Positions 1 to 7,352 are shown, numbered from the stretch's first letter. The stretch is 14,284 nt of DNA from Hyphomicrobium_A sp035517115 (GCA_035517115.1 DATIZL010000059.1:1-14284); one strand, 5' to 3'. Numbers and translations: made by a program. The notes: generated by a model from the sequence alone, not told the origin.

Positions 1-2
1 AC

Positions 3-95
3 AACATCGAGGACTTGAGCCCCGTCGTAGGCGATGCGAGTCCCAACCGCCGCGTGGAGTTCGAAATCGGGTTCGATGGTGAAGCCGCGCGATGA
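3..95 (+). CDS. C-terminal end of an OmpA-like protein (partial)
   Basis: Frame 3 is open from the window edge to a TGA at 93-95, giving about 30 residues. They contain the stretch SPNRRVEFEI, which resembles the end of OmpA/MotB-type peptidoglycan-binding domains, where an NRRVE-type motif precedes the last strand. The stop overlaps the start of the next gene (ATGA, 92-95), so the two are probably translationally coupled. If the family call is right, the product would sit in the envelope and bind peptidoglycan non-covalently, while its operon partners are cytoplasmic. The family call rests only on this short tail. The N-terminus, any signal peptide and the promoter lie outside the window. 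Confidence 0.5.
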   Translation, partial: NIEDLSPVVGDASPNRRVEFEIGFDGEAAR

Positions 96-604
96 CGGCG
101 CGAAAGATCATGCTCTTGGGCGAGATCGGCGTCGGAAAGTCGTCGATCGCCCGGCGCCTGGTTTTCAACCGCTTCGAAGCGGACTACATGCCGACGCTCG
201 GCGTCGACGTCTACAGCTTCGAGATCGAGCCGCGCTCGGACTCTGGCGCGGGCGCGGACGGCCTGACGTTCGTAATTTGGGACACGGACGGCAATTTCGG
301 CGAGACGATCCTGTCGCACGTCTACATCAAGGAGGCAGCTGGCGCCCTCATCGTCGGCGACGTGACGCGGCGCTCGACGCTGCAGCGTATGGTCGAGCTC
401 GGCAACAAATTCCTGGAGGCGATGCCGGGGCGCTATTGCGCCTTCCTGCTCAACAAATCCGATCTCGAGAGCGCTGCAGCCGAGCTGCCCCCCGAGCTCG
501 TCAAGTCGACCATCCCCATGCTGCGTACCAGTGCCAAGACCGGCGAGAACGTTAAAGATGCCTTCCTTCGAGCAGCCGATGCCATTCGCCGACGCGGGAT
601 CTGA
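92..604 (+). CDS. Ras/Rab-like small GTPase
   Basis: This 170-residue protein is the length of a bare Ras-superfamily G domain. All five G motifs are visible: P-loop GEIGVGKS (residues 10-17), a switch I threonine in PTLGVD (Thr35), the G3 motif WDTDGN (63-68), the G4 motif NKSD (121-124) and the G5 motif TSAKTG (146-151). It lacks a C-terminal cysteine for prenylation, a signal peptide and a membrane segment, so it should be a cytoplasmic switch cycling between GTP and GDP. In switch II the positions matching Ras Ala59 and Gln61 are Asp66 and Asn68, which may alter hydrolysis. Its ATG overlaps the upstream stop codon, and a histidine kinase and response regulator follow. Prokaryotic relatives include MglA and Rab-like proteins of unknown role. 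The GTPase call is firm, but its partner and output are unknown. Confidence 0.93.
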   Translation: MTARKIMLLGEIGVGKSSIARRLVFNRFEADYMPTLGVDVYSFEIEPRSDSGAGADGLTFVIWDTDGNFGETILSHVYIKEAAGALIVGDVTRRSTLQRMVELGNKFLEAMPGRYCAFLLNKSDLESAAAELPPELVKSTIPMLRTSAKTGENVKDAFLRAADAIRRRGI

Positions 605-614
605 TTCAGACGAG

Positions 615-1721
615 ATGCCGAATTTGCGCCGCCGCGCCGGAGAGCTGCTGGCTGCCCGCGGCGTCTTCGGCCTGGTCTGGCTCGACGCCGACCTCAACGT
701 CCACAATCGTTTTGGAACGCTTGTGGACTTCATCGCCGTCGGAGAGCCGGTGATGCGCAGTCTGGCCCCGGTCATCGGGCTAGAACGAGAATTGAGGGCG
801 CTCGAGCCGGGCCAACCCTTGCGCGTTCCGAGCGTCGCCATCGTCACGGACTGCGGAGCGGGGCCACGGCTTAATTTGGTGTTCTACGCCTTCGAGGAAG
901 ACGCCTTTAAGTTGCTGGTCGTCTCGCCTGCGGAAGTCGACACCAAGCTCGCGGTCGAGCTCGGCCGTCAGATCCGCGGGCGCCTAATGGCGGAAGCCGA
1001 GGTGGCCTCGAAGTCTGAGGAGCTTGCCCGCATCAACACCGACTTAAAGATCGCCAACAGCAACCTCGAGCAGTTCGCCGCCATCGCCACGCACGACTTG
1101 AAGGCGCCCATGCGCGCGCTCGGCTACCTCGCCGACGAGGTCGAGACGGCCATCGTAGACGGCGACAGCGGCCGGGCGCGGCAAAAGCTCGCCGAGCTGC
1201 GCGACCAGGCAAAGCGGGTGTCATGCATGCTGTCCGCCTTGCTGCACTACTCGAGCGCAGGACGCAGTGGCGCGTCGATCGAAAGCGTGGATGTGCGCGA
1301 GCTCATCGAGGAGATCGTGCGCTCGCTGCCGCGCGGCACCGTGGAGGTGACGCTGCGAGGCGCCTGGCCGCGCATCGACACGCTGGCCGCGCCGCTCGCG
1401 CTCACGCTGCGCAACCTTATCGACAACAGCATCAAGCACCACGACCGCGCCAACGGCGCGCTGCTGATCACCTGTGCGGATGCGGGCAAAGACCTCGCTA
1501 TCATGCTCGCCGACGACGGCCCCGGCATTGCCCCGGAGCACCATGCCAGCATGTTCCTCCCGTTCCGCACGCTCGGCGGTGGCGAGGGCGAGGGCATGGG
1601 GCTCGCAATCGTGCAGAAGATGCTCGCCGCGGTCGGCGGATCGATTGCGCTGGAATCGGACCCCGCGGTGAGGCGCGGCTCGACCTTCACGATCCGCTGG
1701 CCGAAGGAAATTGCACTTTGA
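615..1721 (+). CDS. soluble sensor histidine kinase
   Basis: Numbered from the ATG at 615, this is a 368-residue kinase with no transmembrane segment. Residues 5-110 form a small sensory region, possibly PAS-like, beginning GVFGLVWLDADLNV. A helical linker (about 120-155) leads to a HisKA domain whose phospho-acceptor His160 lies in FAAIATHDLKAP. The catalytic ATPase domain shows the N box (NLIDNSIKHH, Asn267 and Asn271), the G1 box DDGPGI (300-305) and the G2 box GEGMGLAIV (325-333). The H box resembles that of phytochrome-type kinases that phosphorylate stand-alone receivers, which fits the regulator downstream. The reading frame extends to an ATG at 531, but that part overlaps the GTPase gene. 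ATGs at 558 and 579 are alternatives, and none has a convincing ribosome binding site. The signal may come from the GTPase, but this is inference. Confidence 0.9.
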   Translation: MPNLRRRAGELLAARGVFGLVWLDADLNVHNRFGTLVDFIAVGEPVMRSLAPVIGLERELRALEPGQPLRVPSVAIVTDCGAGPRLNLVFYAFEEDAFKLLVVSPAEVDTKLAVELGRQIRGRLMAEAEVASKSEELARINTDLKIANSNLEQFAAIATHDLKAPMRALGYLADEVETAIVDGDSGRARQKLAELRDQAKRVSCMLSALLHYSSAGRSGASIESVDVRELIEEIVRSLPRGTVEVTLRGAWPRIDTLAAPLALTLRNLIDNSIKHHDRANGALLITCADAGKDLAIMLADDGPGIAPEHHASMFLPFRTLGGGEGEGMGLAIVQKMLAAVGGSIALESDPAVRRGSTFTIRWPKEIAL

Positions 1722-1871
1722 ACGCTGGTAACGGCGATTCATTGGAACGCTCTGGCCCACATTCGGCATTTGTAGTGTTTCGTCTGACTTGACGCCGGTC
1801 ATGGCAACCGAGTGGATTGCGCCAGATCCATATTCTACTGGGGCGGCGCAGCCGGAAGGCTTGGACTATCT

Positions 1872-2333
1872 ATGGCGACGGAATTCACAACCTGCGGCGG
1901 CAGCCATCTCGCCAAAAAGAGCCAGCTCGTGGCAGCGCGGGTGAAGCTTGGGCCAGCGCGCGACGTGCTCGTCATCGAGGACGAGACGCAGGACGCAGAG
2001 CGCCTCGCCGCAACCCTGCGCGTAATCTTCGGGTACGAGCTGCGCGTCCACCTGGCCTCGAGCCCCAGCGAGGCCGTCGATAAGGTGGTCGAGAGCAAAC
2101 CGTCCCTCGTCTTCCTCGACGACATCCTGAAGCCGTCGGCCAACGCGCTGCAGACCATGCCGCTGTTGCGCGGGGCCGGCTATGAGGGCCCCATCATCGT
2201 CATCAGCGGAGAGGTCACGCACTCGCGCCGATCGAGCCTTCTTGCCGGCGGCGCCAGCGACGTTATCCACAAGGACGACGTCGACAGCGTGCGCGTGGCG
2301 GAAGCGATCGCACACCTCGACCTCAAGGCCTAG
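1872..2333 (+). CDS. single-domain response regulator (receiver only)
   Basis: This 153-residue protein consists of one receiver domain. The acidic pair is Glu36/Asp37 (VLVIEDE), the phospho-acceptor is Asp83 in LVFLDD, the switch serine is Ser112 in IVISGE, and the conserved lysine is Lys134 in IHKDD. There is no DNA-binding or enzymatic output domain, so the phosphorylated protein probably acts by protein contact or passes phosphate onward. The first 30 residues are a poorly conserved extension. The ATG at 1872 follows GGAAGG at 1854-1859. An in-frame ATG at 1812 would add 20 residues but lacks a good site. A 150-base gap separates it from the kinase gene, and a terminator follows. It is probably the cognate partner of that kinase. 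Confidence 0.88.
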   Translation: MATEFTTCGGSHLAKKSQLVAARVKLGPARDVLVIEDETQDAERLAATLRVIFGYELRVHLASSPSEAVDKVVESKPSLVFLDDILKPSANALQTMPLLRGAGYEGPIIVISGEVTHSRRSSLLAGGASDVIHKDDVDSVRVAEAIAHLDLKA

Positions 2334-2392
2334 CGGAAACGCTCCGTCGGCTGATGCAGCTGGAAGCGCTCGCGCTTTTCCGGCGGCGAGGC

Positions 2393-2421
2393 ATCGTGCC
2401 CAATGTCTGCGCGATTTTTTT
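2393..2421 (+). terminator. rho-independent terminator after the response regulator
   Basis: A 7-bp stem (2393-2399 with 2409-2415, containing one G-U pair) encloses a 9-base loop and runs directly into seven T residues (2415-2421). It lies 60 bases after the response regulator stop and would end the OmpA/GTPase/kinase/regulator operon. Runs of seven T are rare in this GC-rich sequence, which strengthens the call. Confidence 0.6.
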
Positions 2422-2483
2422 CCGTGTGGTGAGCTGTCGCAGCGCGCGCAGCGCCATCATTCTGCTCCATGCCCATGATGTTG

Positions 2484-2514
2484 CCCCTCCCTCAACGTAA
2501 GTAGCGAGAGGGGG
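2484..2514 (+). promoter_or_regulatory. strong ribosome binding site, possibly sequestered
   Basis: GAGAGGGGG at 2506-2514 lies six bases before the ATG at 2521 and is one of the strongest Shine-Dalgarno sequences in the window. CCCCTC at 2484-2489 can pair perfectly with GAGGGG at 2508-2513 across an 18-base loop. This would hide the site and dampen translation. The site itself is clear; the hairpin's role is inference. Confidence 0.35.
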
Positions 2515-2520
2515 ACGTCA

Positions 2521-2830
2521 ATGAACCGTTCGTCTGCTTTGGTGGGGTTGGCGCTGGTATCGACGAGCAGCGTCGCACGGGCCGAGGAGCTCAAGCTCCC
2601 GCCCGAGGTCACGCCGGCACTGCGCGCTCGCCTGCGAAAGCGACGTGCGCCGTTTAGGGTGCATTGACGCGTCGCCGACCTACGCGAAGGTCAAGAGCTG
2701 CGTGATCGCCAAATACATGAAGCTCGGCAAAAAATGCCAGCTTGAGCTCGCCATGGCCGGCTACTCGGGCCCCGCGAACGTGCCCAAGTCGAGCACCAAG
2801 GCCGCCGTCATCAAAGCGGCTTCCGAGTGA
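2521..2830 (+). pseudogene. small secreted cysteine-containing protein, frameshifted
   Basis: The ATG at 2521 follows a strong ribosome binding site and opens a signal peptide (MNRSSALVGLALV..., cleavage likely after VARA) and a short mature stretch ending TPALRA. That frame then reads LRKRRAPFRVH and stops at 2665-2667. The next frame, entered near 2629, continues sensibly as ACESDVRRLGC, then YAKVKSCVIAKYMKLGKKC, and ends at 2830. Removing one C within GCTCGCC (2626-2632) joins both halves into a protein of about 100 residues with four cysteines. This matches small periplasmic proteins common in Alphaproteobacteria with an ACESDVRRL...VKSCV...KL...C pattern and no assigned function. The lesion is a true mutation or a base-calling error. 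If real, only a 48-residue product without the cysteine domain is made from the proper start. Confidence 0.75.
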
Positions 2831-2849
2831 GCAACCACATGGCCCGCGA

Positions 2850-4055
2850 TCAGGCCGCCTTGGCCTTCGCGGGCCGCGCCGTCTCGGCGAGATAGGCCAT
2901 CGCCGCGGCGACGCCGCCCTGCTGGTGCGGAATGCCGGCGAGCTCCAGCCCCATCTCCACGCCGCACAGCGCGCCACAGACGGTGAGCTCGCTGGTGTAG
3001 CCCAAGTGGCCGATGCGGAAGGCCTTGCCGGCGAGCTTGTTGAGGCCGGTTCCGAGCGACATGTCGAAGTTGTCGAGCACGAGCTTGCGGAAGGCATCCG
3101 CGTTGTGCGGCTCGGGCACCGCGACCGCCGTCACCGCCGGCGAATAGCCTTTGGGATCGCGGCACCAGATGTCGAGGCCCCACGCGCGCACGGCGCGGCG
3201 CACCGCCTCGGCGAGGCGCTCGTGCCGCGCGAACACGTTGTCGAGGCCTTCCTCGAGCAGCATGTCGATCGCCTCGGCCAGGCCGAACAGCAGCGATTGC
3301 GCGGGCGTATAGGGGAACGTGCCGGCGGCGTTGATGGCGAGCATGTCGTCCCACGACCAGTAGGACCGCGGCAGCTTGGCTTTCTTCGACGCCGCCAGCG
3401 CCTTCGGGCTCACCGCGTTGAAGGAGAGGCCGGGCGGAAGCATCAGCCCCTTCTGCGAGCCGGAGACGGCGACGTCGACGCCCCACTCGTCGTGGCGGTA
3501 GTCCATGGCCGCCAGCGAGGAGACGGCATCGACCATGAGCAGCGCCGGATGCTGCGCGGCGTCCATCGCCTTGCGCATCTCGTCGACCCAGGTGCGCGCG
3601 CCCGTCGACGTCTCGTTGTGCACGACGCACACGGCCTTGATGTCGTGCGCCTTGTCTTTCTTGAGCCGCGCCTCGAGCGCGTTGGCGTCGCCGCCGCGGT
3701 GCCAGTCGGTCGGCAGCACCTCCGGCTTCAGGCCCAGCCGCTCGGCCATATTGCGCCAGAGCACGGAGAATTGACCCGTCTCGATGACGAGGATGCGGTC
3801 GCCGGGCGACAGCGTATTGACGAAGCCGGCTTCCCAGGCGCCCGTCCCCGAGGACGGGAAGATGATGACCGGGTGCGCCGTCTTGAAGATGGACTTGACG
3901 CTGGCCAGCAGACGCAGGCCGAACTCGGCGAACGTGGGGCCGCGGTGGTCCAGCATCTGCCGCGACATGGCACTGGCGATCCGCTCGGGCAGGGGAGTCG
4001 GGCCCGGAATCTGCAGGAAGTGGCGGCCGGTGGGTCGGCTCTGTTTGGTCGGCAT
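2850..4055 (-). CDS. class V aminotransferase, serine-glyoxylate/alanine-glyoxylate type
   Basis: This 401-residue PLP-dependent fold-type I enzyme has the length expected for serine-glyoxylate aminotransferases. Visible motifs are IPGPTPLPER near the N-terminus, DHRGP (36-40), the cofactor-phosphate loop SSGTGAWE (68-75), Asp176 in LLMVDAVSS, which should contact the pyridine nitrogen, and the Schiff-base lysine Lys202 in SGSQKGLMLPPG. C-terminal motifs MSLGTGLNKLAGKAFRIGHLG also fit. The expected reaction is L-serine plus glyoxylate to hydroxypyruvate plus glycine, in the cytoplasm. Hydroxypyruvate reductase lies 2 kb downstream on the same strand, supporting a serine-cycle or glyoxylate role. 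The N-terminus differs from the H. methylovorum SgaA sequence as remembered, so an alanine-glyoxylate or other class V paralogue is possible and no symbol is given. Confidence 0.88.
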   Translation of the reverse strand: MPTKQSRPTGRHFLQIPGPTPLPERIASAMSRQMLDHRGPTFAEFGLRLLASVKSIFKTAHPVIIFPSSGTGAWEAGFVNTLSPGDRILVIETGQFSVLWRNMAERLGLKPEVLPTDWHRGGDANALEARLKKDKAHDIKAVCVVHNETSTGARTWVDEMRKAMDAAQHPALLMVDAVSSLAAMDYRHDEWGVDVAVSGSQKGLMLPPGLSFNAVSPKALAASKKAKLPRSYWSWDDMLAINAAGTFPYTPAQSLLFGLAEAIDMLLEEGLDNVFARHERLAEAVRRAVRAWGLDIWCRDPKGYSPAVTAVAVPEPHNADAFRKLVLDNFDMSLGTGLNKLAGKAFRIGHLGYTSELTVCGALCGVEMGLELAGIPHQQGGVAAAMAYLAETARPAKAKAA

Positions 4056-4155
4056 TTGCTTCCCTCGAGCGGTGCGCTGCGCCGCAGCCCTTGGACGGCC
4101 TACTCCCCGGTTAAAACCGAGCAGAGCCAGCCCTACAAGGCTTTCTGATGTCGGC

Positions 4156-4199
4156 GAGGCTTGAGCTATAGGTAGGAAAGCAAAAGCCCGTCAAGCCTC
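4156..4199 (-). promoter_or_regulatory. sigma-70-like promoter inside a 9-bp inverted repeat
   Basis: On the minus strand TTGACG (4194-4189) is followed after 18 bases by TATAGC (4170-4165), a reasonable housekeeping promoter about 110 bases upstream of the aminotransferase start. A perfect 9-bp inverted repeat (4156-4164 and 4191-4199, GAGGCTTGA/TCAAGCCTC) overlaps the -35 and abuts the -10. It could be an operator for a dimeric regulator. No known consensus was matched, and neither activity was tested. Confidence 0.4.
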
Positions 4200-4316
4200 T
4201 CGCCGCGCGAGATTGAGCGGGAAGCCAAGCGCCGCTAAGGGAAAGGCGCCGCCGCGACCAAATCGCCTCCGCCTTTGGTGCAGCATTCGATCGCCAACCT
4301 TTACGTTCGAGCAAAC

Positions 4317-5652
4317 ATGAGCCGCCCCGTTCTCGCCGACCCCGCCGGCCTTAGCGCCACCGAAGCCGCCGAGGCGATCCGCGAGCGGCGCCTGAGCTCG
4401 CAGGCCCTGGTGGGCGCCTGCCTCGACCGCATCGCCGAGCGCGAGCCTGACGTGCAAGCCTGGGCGCACCTCGATCCCGACTATGCCCTCGCCCAAGCGC
4501 GAGCACGCGATGAGGAGCTCAAATCCGGGCGGGGCGTCGGTCCGCTGCACGGCGTGCCGATCGGCGTGAAAGACATCTTCGACACCGCGGATTTCCCCAC
4601 CGAGCACGGCTCGCCCATCTTTGCCGGACGCCGCCCGGAGAGGGATGCGGCGTGCGTCGCGCGGCTGCGCCAAGCGGGCGCTGTCATCCTCGGCAAGACG
4701 GTGACGACGGAGCTCGCGCTGCTGACGCCGGCACGCACGCGCAACCCGCACAAGTCCACGCACGCGCCGGGCGGCTCCTCGGCCGGCTCGGCCGCCGCCG
4801 TCGCCGCCGGCATGGTGCCAGCGGCCGTCGGCAGCCAGACGGCCGGCTCGGTCATCCGCCCCGCCTCGTTCTGCGGCGTCTACGGGTATAAGCCCACGCT
4901 CGGGCTCGTCCCGCGCGGTGGCGTGCTGATGCAATCGCACACGCTCGACACCGTCGGCGTTCTGGGTCGCTCGGTCGACGACCTCGCGCTCCTGACCGAC
5001 TGCATGGCGGCCTTCGAGCCCGGCGACAGCGTGAGCTATGGCGGCAGCCGTCCGGGCCTGCTCGAGGTCGCGCGGCAGGAGCCGCCGGCGCCGCCGCTGT
5101 TCGCCTTCGTCAAGACGCCCGCGTGGGCCGATGCCGACCCGGTGCTGCACGCAGCCTTCGCCGAGCTAATGGAGGAGCTGGGGCCGCGCGCCGTCGAGGT
5201 CGAGATCCCCTCGCTCGCCGACGCCATTGCTGCTCGTCCAGCTCGCCGAGAACGCGCACTACTACGAGCCGCTCTTGCGCACCTCGCCAGAGCTTTTGTC
5301 CCCGGGCCTCAAGGAGCGGCTCGAGGCGGGAATGAAGGTCGACGTGCAGGACTACATCCGTGCGCTTGCCGGCTGCGAGGGCACCTACCGCGTGGTGGCG
5401 GGCGTGCTCGACGACTACGGCGCGATCCTGACGCCGGCCGCCCCCGGCCCGGCGCCGCAAGGCTTCGCCTCGACCGGCAGCCCCGTGTTCAACGGGATGT
5501 GGACCTACCTCGGCATGCCCTGCGTGACGTTGCCGCTGCTCGAGGCCGGCGGCCTGCCGATTGGCGTGCAGCTCGTGGGCAAGCGCCGCGACGACGGGCG
5601 GCTATTGCGCAGCGCACGCGCGCTCGTGTCGGCGCTCGCGCGCGCCGACTGA
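4317..5652 (+). pseudogene. amidase-signature hydrolase, frameshifted
   Basis: The first part reads in one frame from the ATG at 4317 to about 5226, and the remainder in the next frame to the stop at 5650-5652. Joined, they give about 445 residues, normal for this family. The catalytic Lys-cisSer-Ser triad is visible as Lys85 in GVPIGVKDIF, Ser154 in APGGSSAGS and Ser178 in GSQTAGSVIRPAS. The spacings of 69 and 24 residues match malonamidase E2. The C-terminal part keeps family features (AENAHYYEP, GSPVFNGMWTYLGMPCVTLPL, GLPIGVQLVG). Such enzymes hydrolyse amides to carboxylate and ammonia; the substrate is unknown. The break near ATTGCTGCT (5226) is a one-base insertion or two-base deletion. 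As written, translation would lose about 140 C-terminal residues. A TTG at 4275 would lengthen the N-terminus but is less likely. Confidence 0.8.
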
Positions 5653-5685
5653 GCGCAGCTCAACGGGAGTCCGATCGGGCCCGCT

Positions 5686-5991
5686 TCACTCCGCCGCCGG
5701 CCACGGCGCCCACGGGAACGGCTTTGTGTCGCTCGCGCACACGATGTAGCGCCCCGTGTCCTGCAGCCAGCGCGACAGCGAGCGGCCGAATTGTGCCAGC
5801 GCCGGATTGTGCTCGCCTGCGAACAAGAGCCACAGGAACTGCACCAGCGCGATGATCCACAGCAGCCCTTGCGCTATGCCGAAGGCAAGCAGCAACAGCA
5901 GCATGAACAGGCCGCGCATCCAGGTGGCGCGGTTGCTGAACGTCGAGGTGTGTTCGGGCGTCTGCGCCGTTGTCGGAACCGGTTCCACCAT
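5686..5991 (-). CDS. DUF4389 family membrane protein
   Basis: This 101-residue protein has a polar N-terminus (about 1-20), the conserved stretch NRATWMRGLFM, a long hydrophobic region from about 26 to 58 that could form one or two transmembrane helices, and a short C-terminal segment with SLSRWLQDTGRYI and KPFPWAPWP. This order matches DUF4389 proteins, inner-membrane proteins of unknown function. The ATG at 5991 is preceded by GAGGAGG with eight bases between, a strong ribosome binding site. The frame stays open upstream to 6102 but with low-quality sequence. It lies between the convergent amidase gene and hprA, on the hprA strand, 165 bases after the hprA stop and beyond a palindrome. Confidence 0.82.
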   Translation of the reverse strand: MVEPVPTTAQTPEHTSTFSNRATWMRGLFMLLLLLAFGIAQGLLWIIALVQFLWLLFAGEHNPALAQFGRSLSRWLQDTGRYIVCASDTKPFPWAPWPAAE

Positions 5992-6109
5992 AGCTAAAGC
6001 CTCCTCTCGCCCGCACGCCGCTCCCTCGAACGGCACGCGGACAAAAGCCCACCGCAAGCCTGAGCCTAGCGCAGCCTGCCGCCGACCGGAAGCCCGCCGC
6101 AACTGGGGC

Positions 6110-6135
6110 CCCTCTCCCCGCTTGCGGGGAGAGGG
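6110..6135. repeat. perfect GC-rich palindrome, REP-like
   Basis: Two perfect 12-base arms (6110-6121 and 6124-6135, CCCTCTCCCCGC and its complement) are separated by TT, leaving an effective four-base loop. It lies 21 bases past the hprA stop. There is no T run on either side, so it does not look like a classical terminator. Similar CCTCTCCCCGC palindromes are common between genes in Hyphomicrobiales genomes, as far as I recall, so a dispersed palindromic repeat is the best call. It could still protect the 3' end of the hprA transcript. Confidence 0.6.
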
Positions 6136-6156
6136 CTGGGATGAGCGGGACGCTGC

Positions 6157-7125
6157 TCAGTTGAGCTTGAACGGCATCTCCTTGCCGGCGAAGAAGGCGT
6201 CGATGTTATCGAGCGCCTCAAAGCCCATCTGATTGCGCGCTTCGATCGCGGCCGAGCCCAAGTGCGGGAACAGGAATGTGTTGGGCAGGCCGTAGTAGCC
6301 CTCGTTGATGTTGGGCTCGCCCGCGAACACATCGAGGCCCGCATACCCCAGGCGCCCCGATTTCAATGCCGCGATCATATCGGCGTCGTTGACGAGGTCG
6401 CCGCGCGCCGTGTTCACGACGATCGCCCCCTGGGGCAGCTTCTCGATCACGGCCTTGTTGAAGAAGCCGCGCGTCTCCGGCGTCGAGGGCGCGTTGATGG
6501 AGAAGAACTGCGAGATCTTGAGCAGGCTGTCGAGATTGTCGTGATAGGTGGCGTTGTATTTCGCCTCCACCTCGGGCTTGGCCCGGTAGATATCGTAGTA
6601 GTGGATCTCCATGTCGAAGCCGCGCGCGCGCTGCGCCAGCGCCTGGCCGATCTTGCCGAAGCCATAGATACCGAGCTTCTTGCCGTCGAGACGCTGGCCG
6701 ACGAGCTGCAGCGGCTGCCAGCCGGGCCAGGAGCGCGTGCGGATCATGCGCTCGCCCTCGGAGGCGCGGCGCGCCGAGCCGAGCAAGAGCAGCATTGCGA
6801 TCTCGGCGGTGGCGACGGTGACACCGTGCGGCGCGTTGCCGACCTTGATGCCGCGCGCCTTGCAGGCGTCGAGATCGATGTGATCGAAGCCGATGGAGAA
6901 GGTCGAGATGCACTTGATGTGGTCCGGCATCTTCTCGATCACCTCCTTGCGGCACTTCTCGTTGAGGGTGATCAGAAGCGCGTCGACCTTCTTGGCCGTA
7001 TCGAGCAGCTCCTCGATGGTGATCTTGGGGTTGTCCCCGTATGCGATCACGTCGTAGGACGCCCGCGCGCGGGCCATGACGGCATCGGGCAGCGGCCAGG
7101 TGATGAGGATCTTCTTCTTTGGCAT
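6157..7125 (-). CDS. hprA: hydroxypyruvate reductase / glycerate dehydrogenase
   Basis: This 322-residue member of the D-2-hydroxyacid dehydrogenase family is very similar, from memory, to H. methylovorum glycerate dehydrogenase: KKILITWPLP at the start, ALLITLNEKCRKEVI, FDHIDLDACKARGIKVGNAP and TAEIAMLLLLGSARR all match closely. The NAD-binding motif is GFGKIG (155-160). The catalytic set is Arg241 (NTARGD), Glu270 (AGEPNINEG) and His288 (FPHLGSA). It reduces hydroxypyruvate to D-glycerate with NADH in the cytoplasm, the step after serine-glyoxylate aminotransferase in the serine cycle. No residue is missing. Its promoter probably lies in the 227-base divergent gap before the gene at 7353. 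Related reductases for glyoxylate have the same fold, but the close match favours this call. Confidence 0.95.
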   Translation of the reverse strand: MPKKKILITWPLPDAVMARARASYDVIAYGDNPKITIEELLDTAKKVDALLITLNEKCRKEVIEKMPDHIKCISTFSIGFDHIDLDACKARGIKVGNAPHGVTVATAEIAMLLLLGSARRASEGERMIRTRSWPGWQPLQLVGQRLDGKKLGIYGFGKIGQALAQRARGFDMEIHYYDIYRAKPEVEAKYNATYHDNLDSLLKISQFFSINAPSTPETRGFFNKAVIEKLPQGAIVVNTARGDLVNDADMIAALKSGRLGYAGLDVFAGEPNINEGYYGLPNTFLFPHLGSAAIEARNQMGFEALDNIDAFFAGKEMPFKLN

Positions 7126-7352
7126 GTGCAGAGGTGCTCCCCGGACTTAAGGATTTATGGGCCACGGCTGGCGGTGGGCGCACCGCTTTTGCCGCAAGGC
7201 GGCGCCCCTGACAAGCCGCCGCGGCACGCCGGGCAACGCTTTCTTCACCAAGCCGCAGCAAACTCGGGCCTCGAGCGCGGGACGCCGCCGCGGCGCAGCA
7301 AATCCGGCGCCGGCGCGGGACCAACGCTCAGATCGCGCGGGGGAGGCCCCTC

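Noticed and set aside
531..614. Upstream start of the kinase at 531
   Set aside because: The added residues overlap the last 74 bases of the GTPase gene, are low in quality and have no ribosome binding site; the ATG at 615, just after the GTPase stop, is preferred.
2742..4148. A 468-codon open frame on the plus strand over the aminotransferase
   Set aside because: It is antisense to a clear PLP enzyme with all motifs; its translation is Arg/His/Ala-rich and resembles no family. Long antisense frames are expected at this GC content.
4191..5150. A 319-codon minus-strand open frame over the amidase
   Set aside because: The plus strand carries the amidase signature and catalytic triad; the antisense text is Arg/Gly-rich and unrelated to any family.
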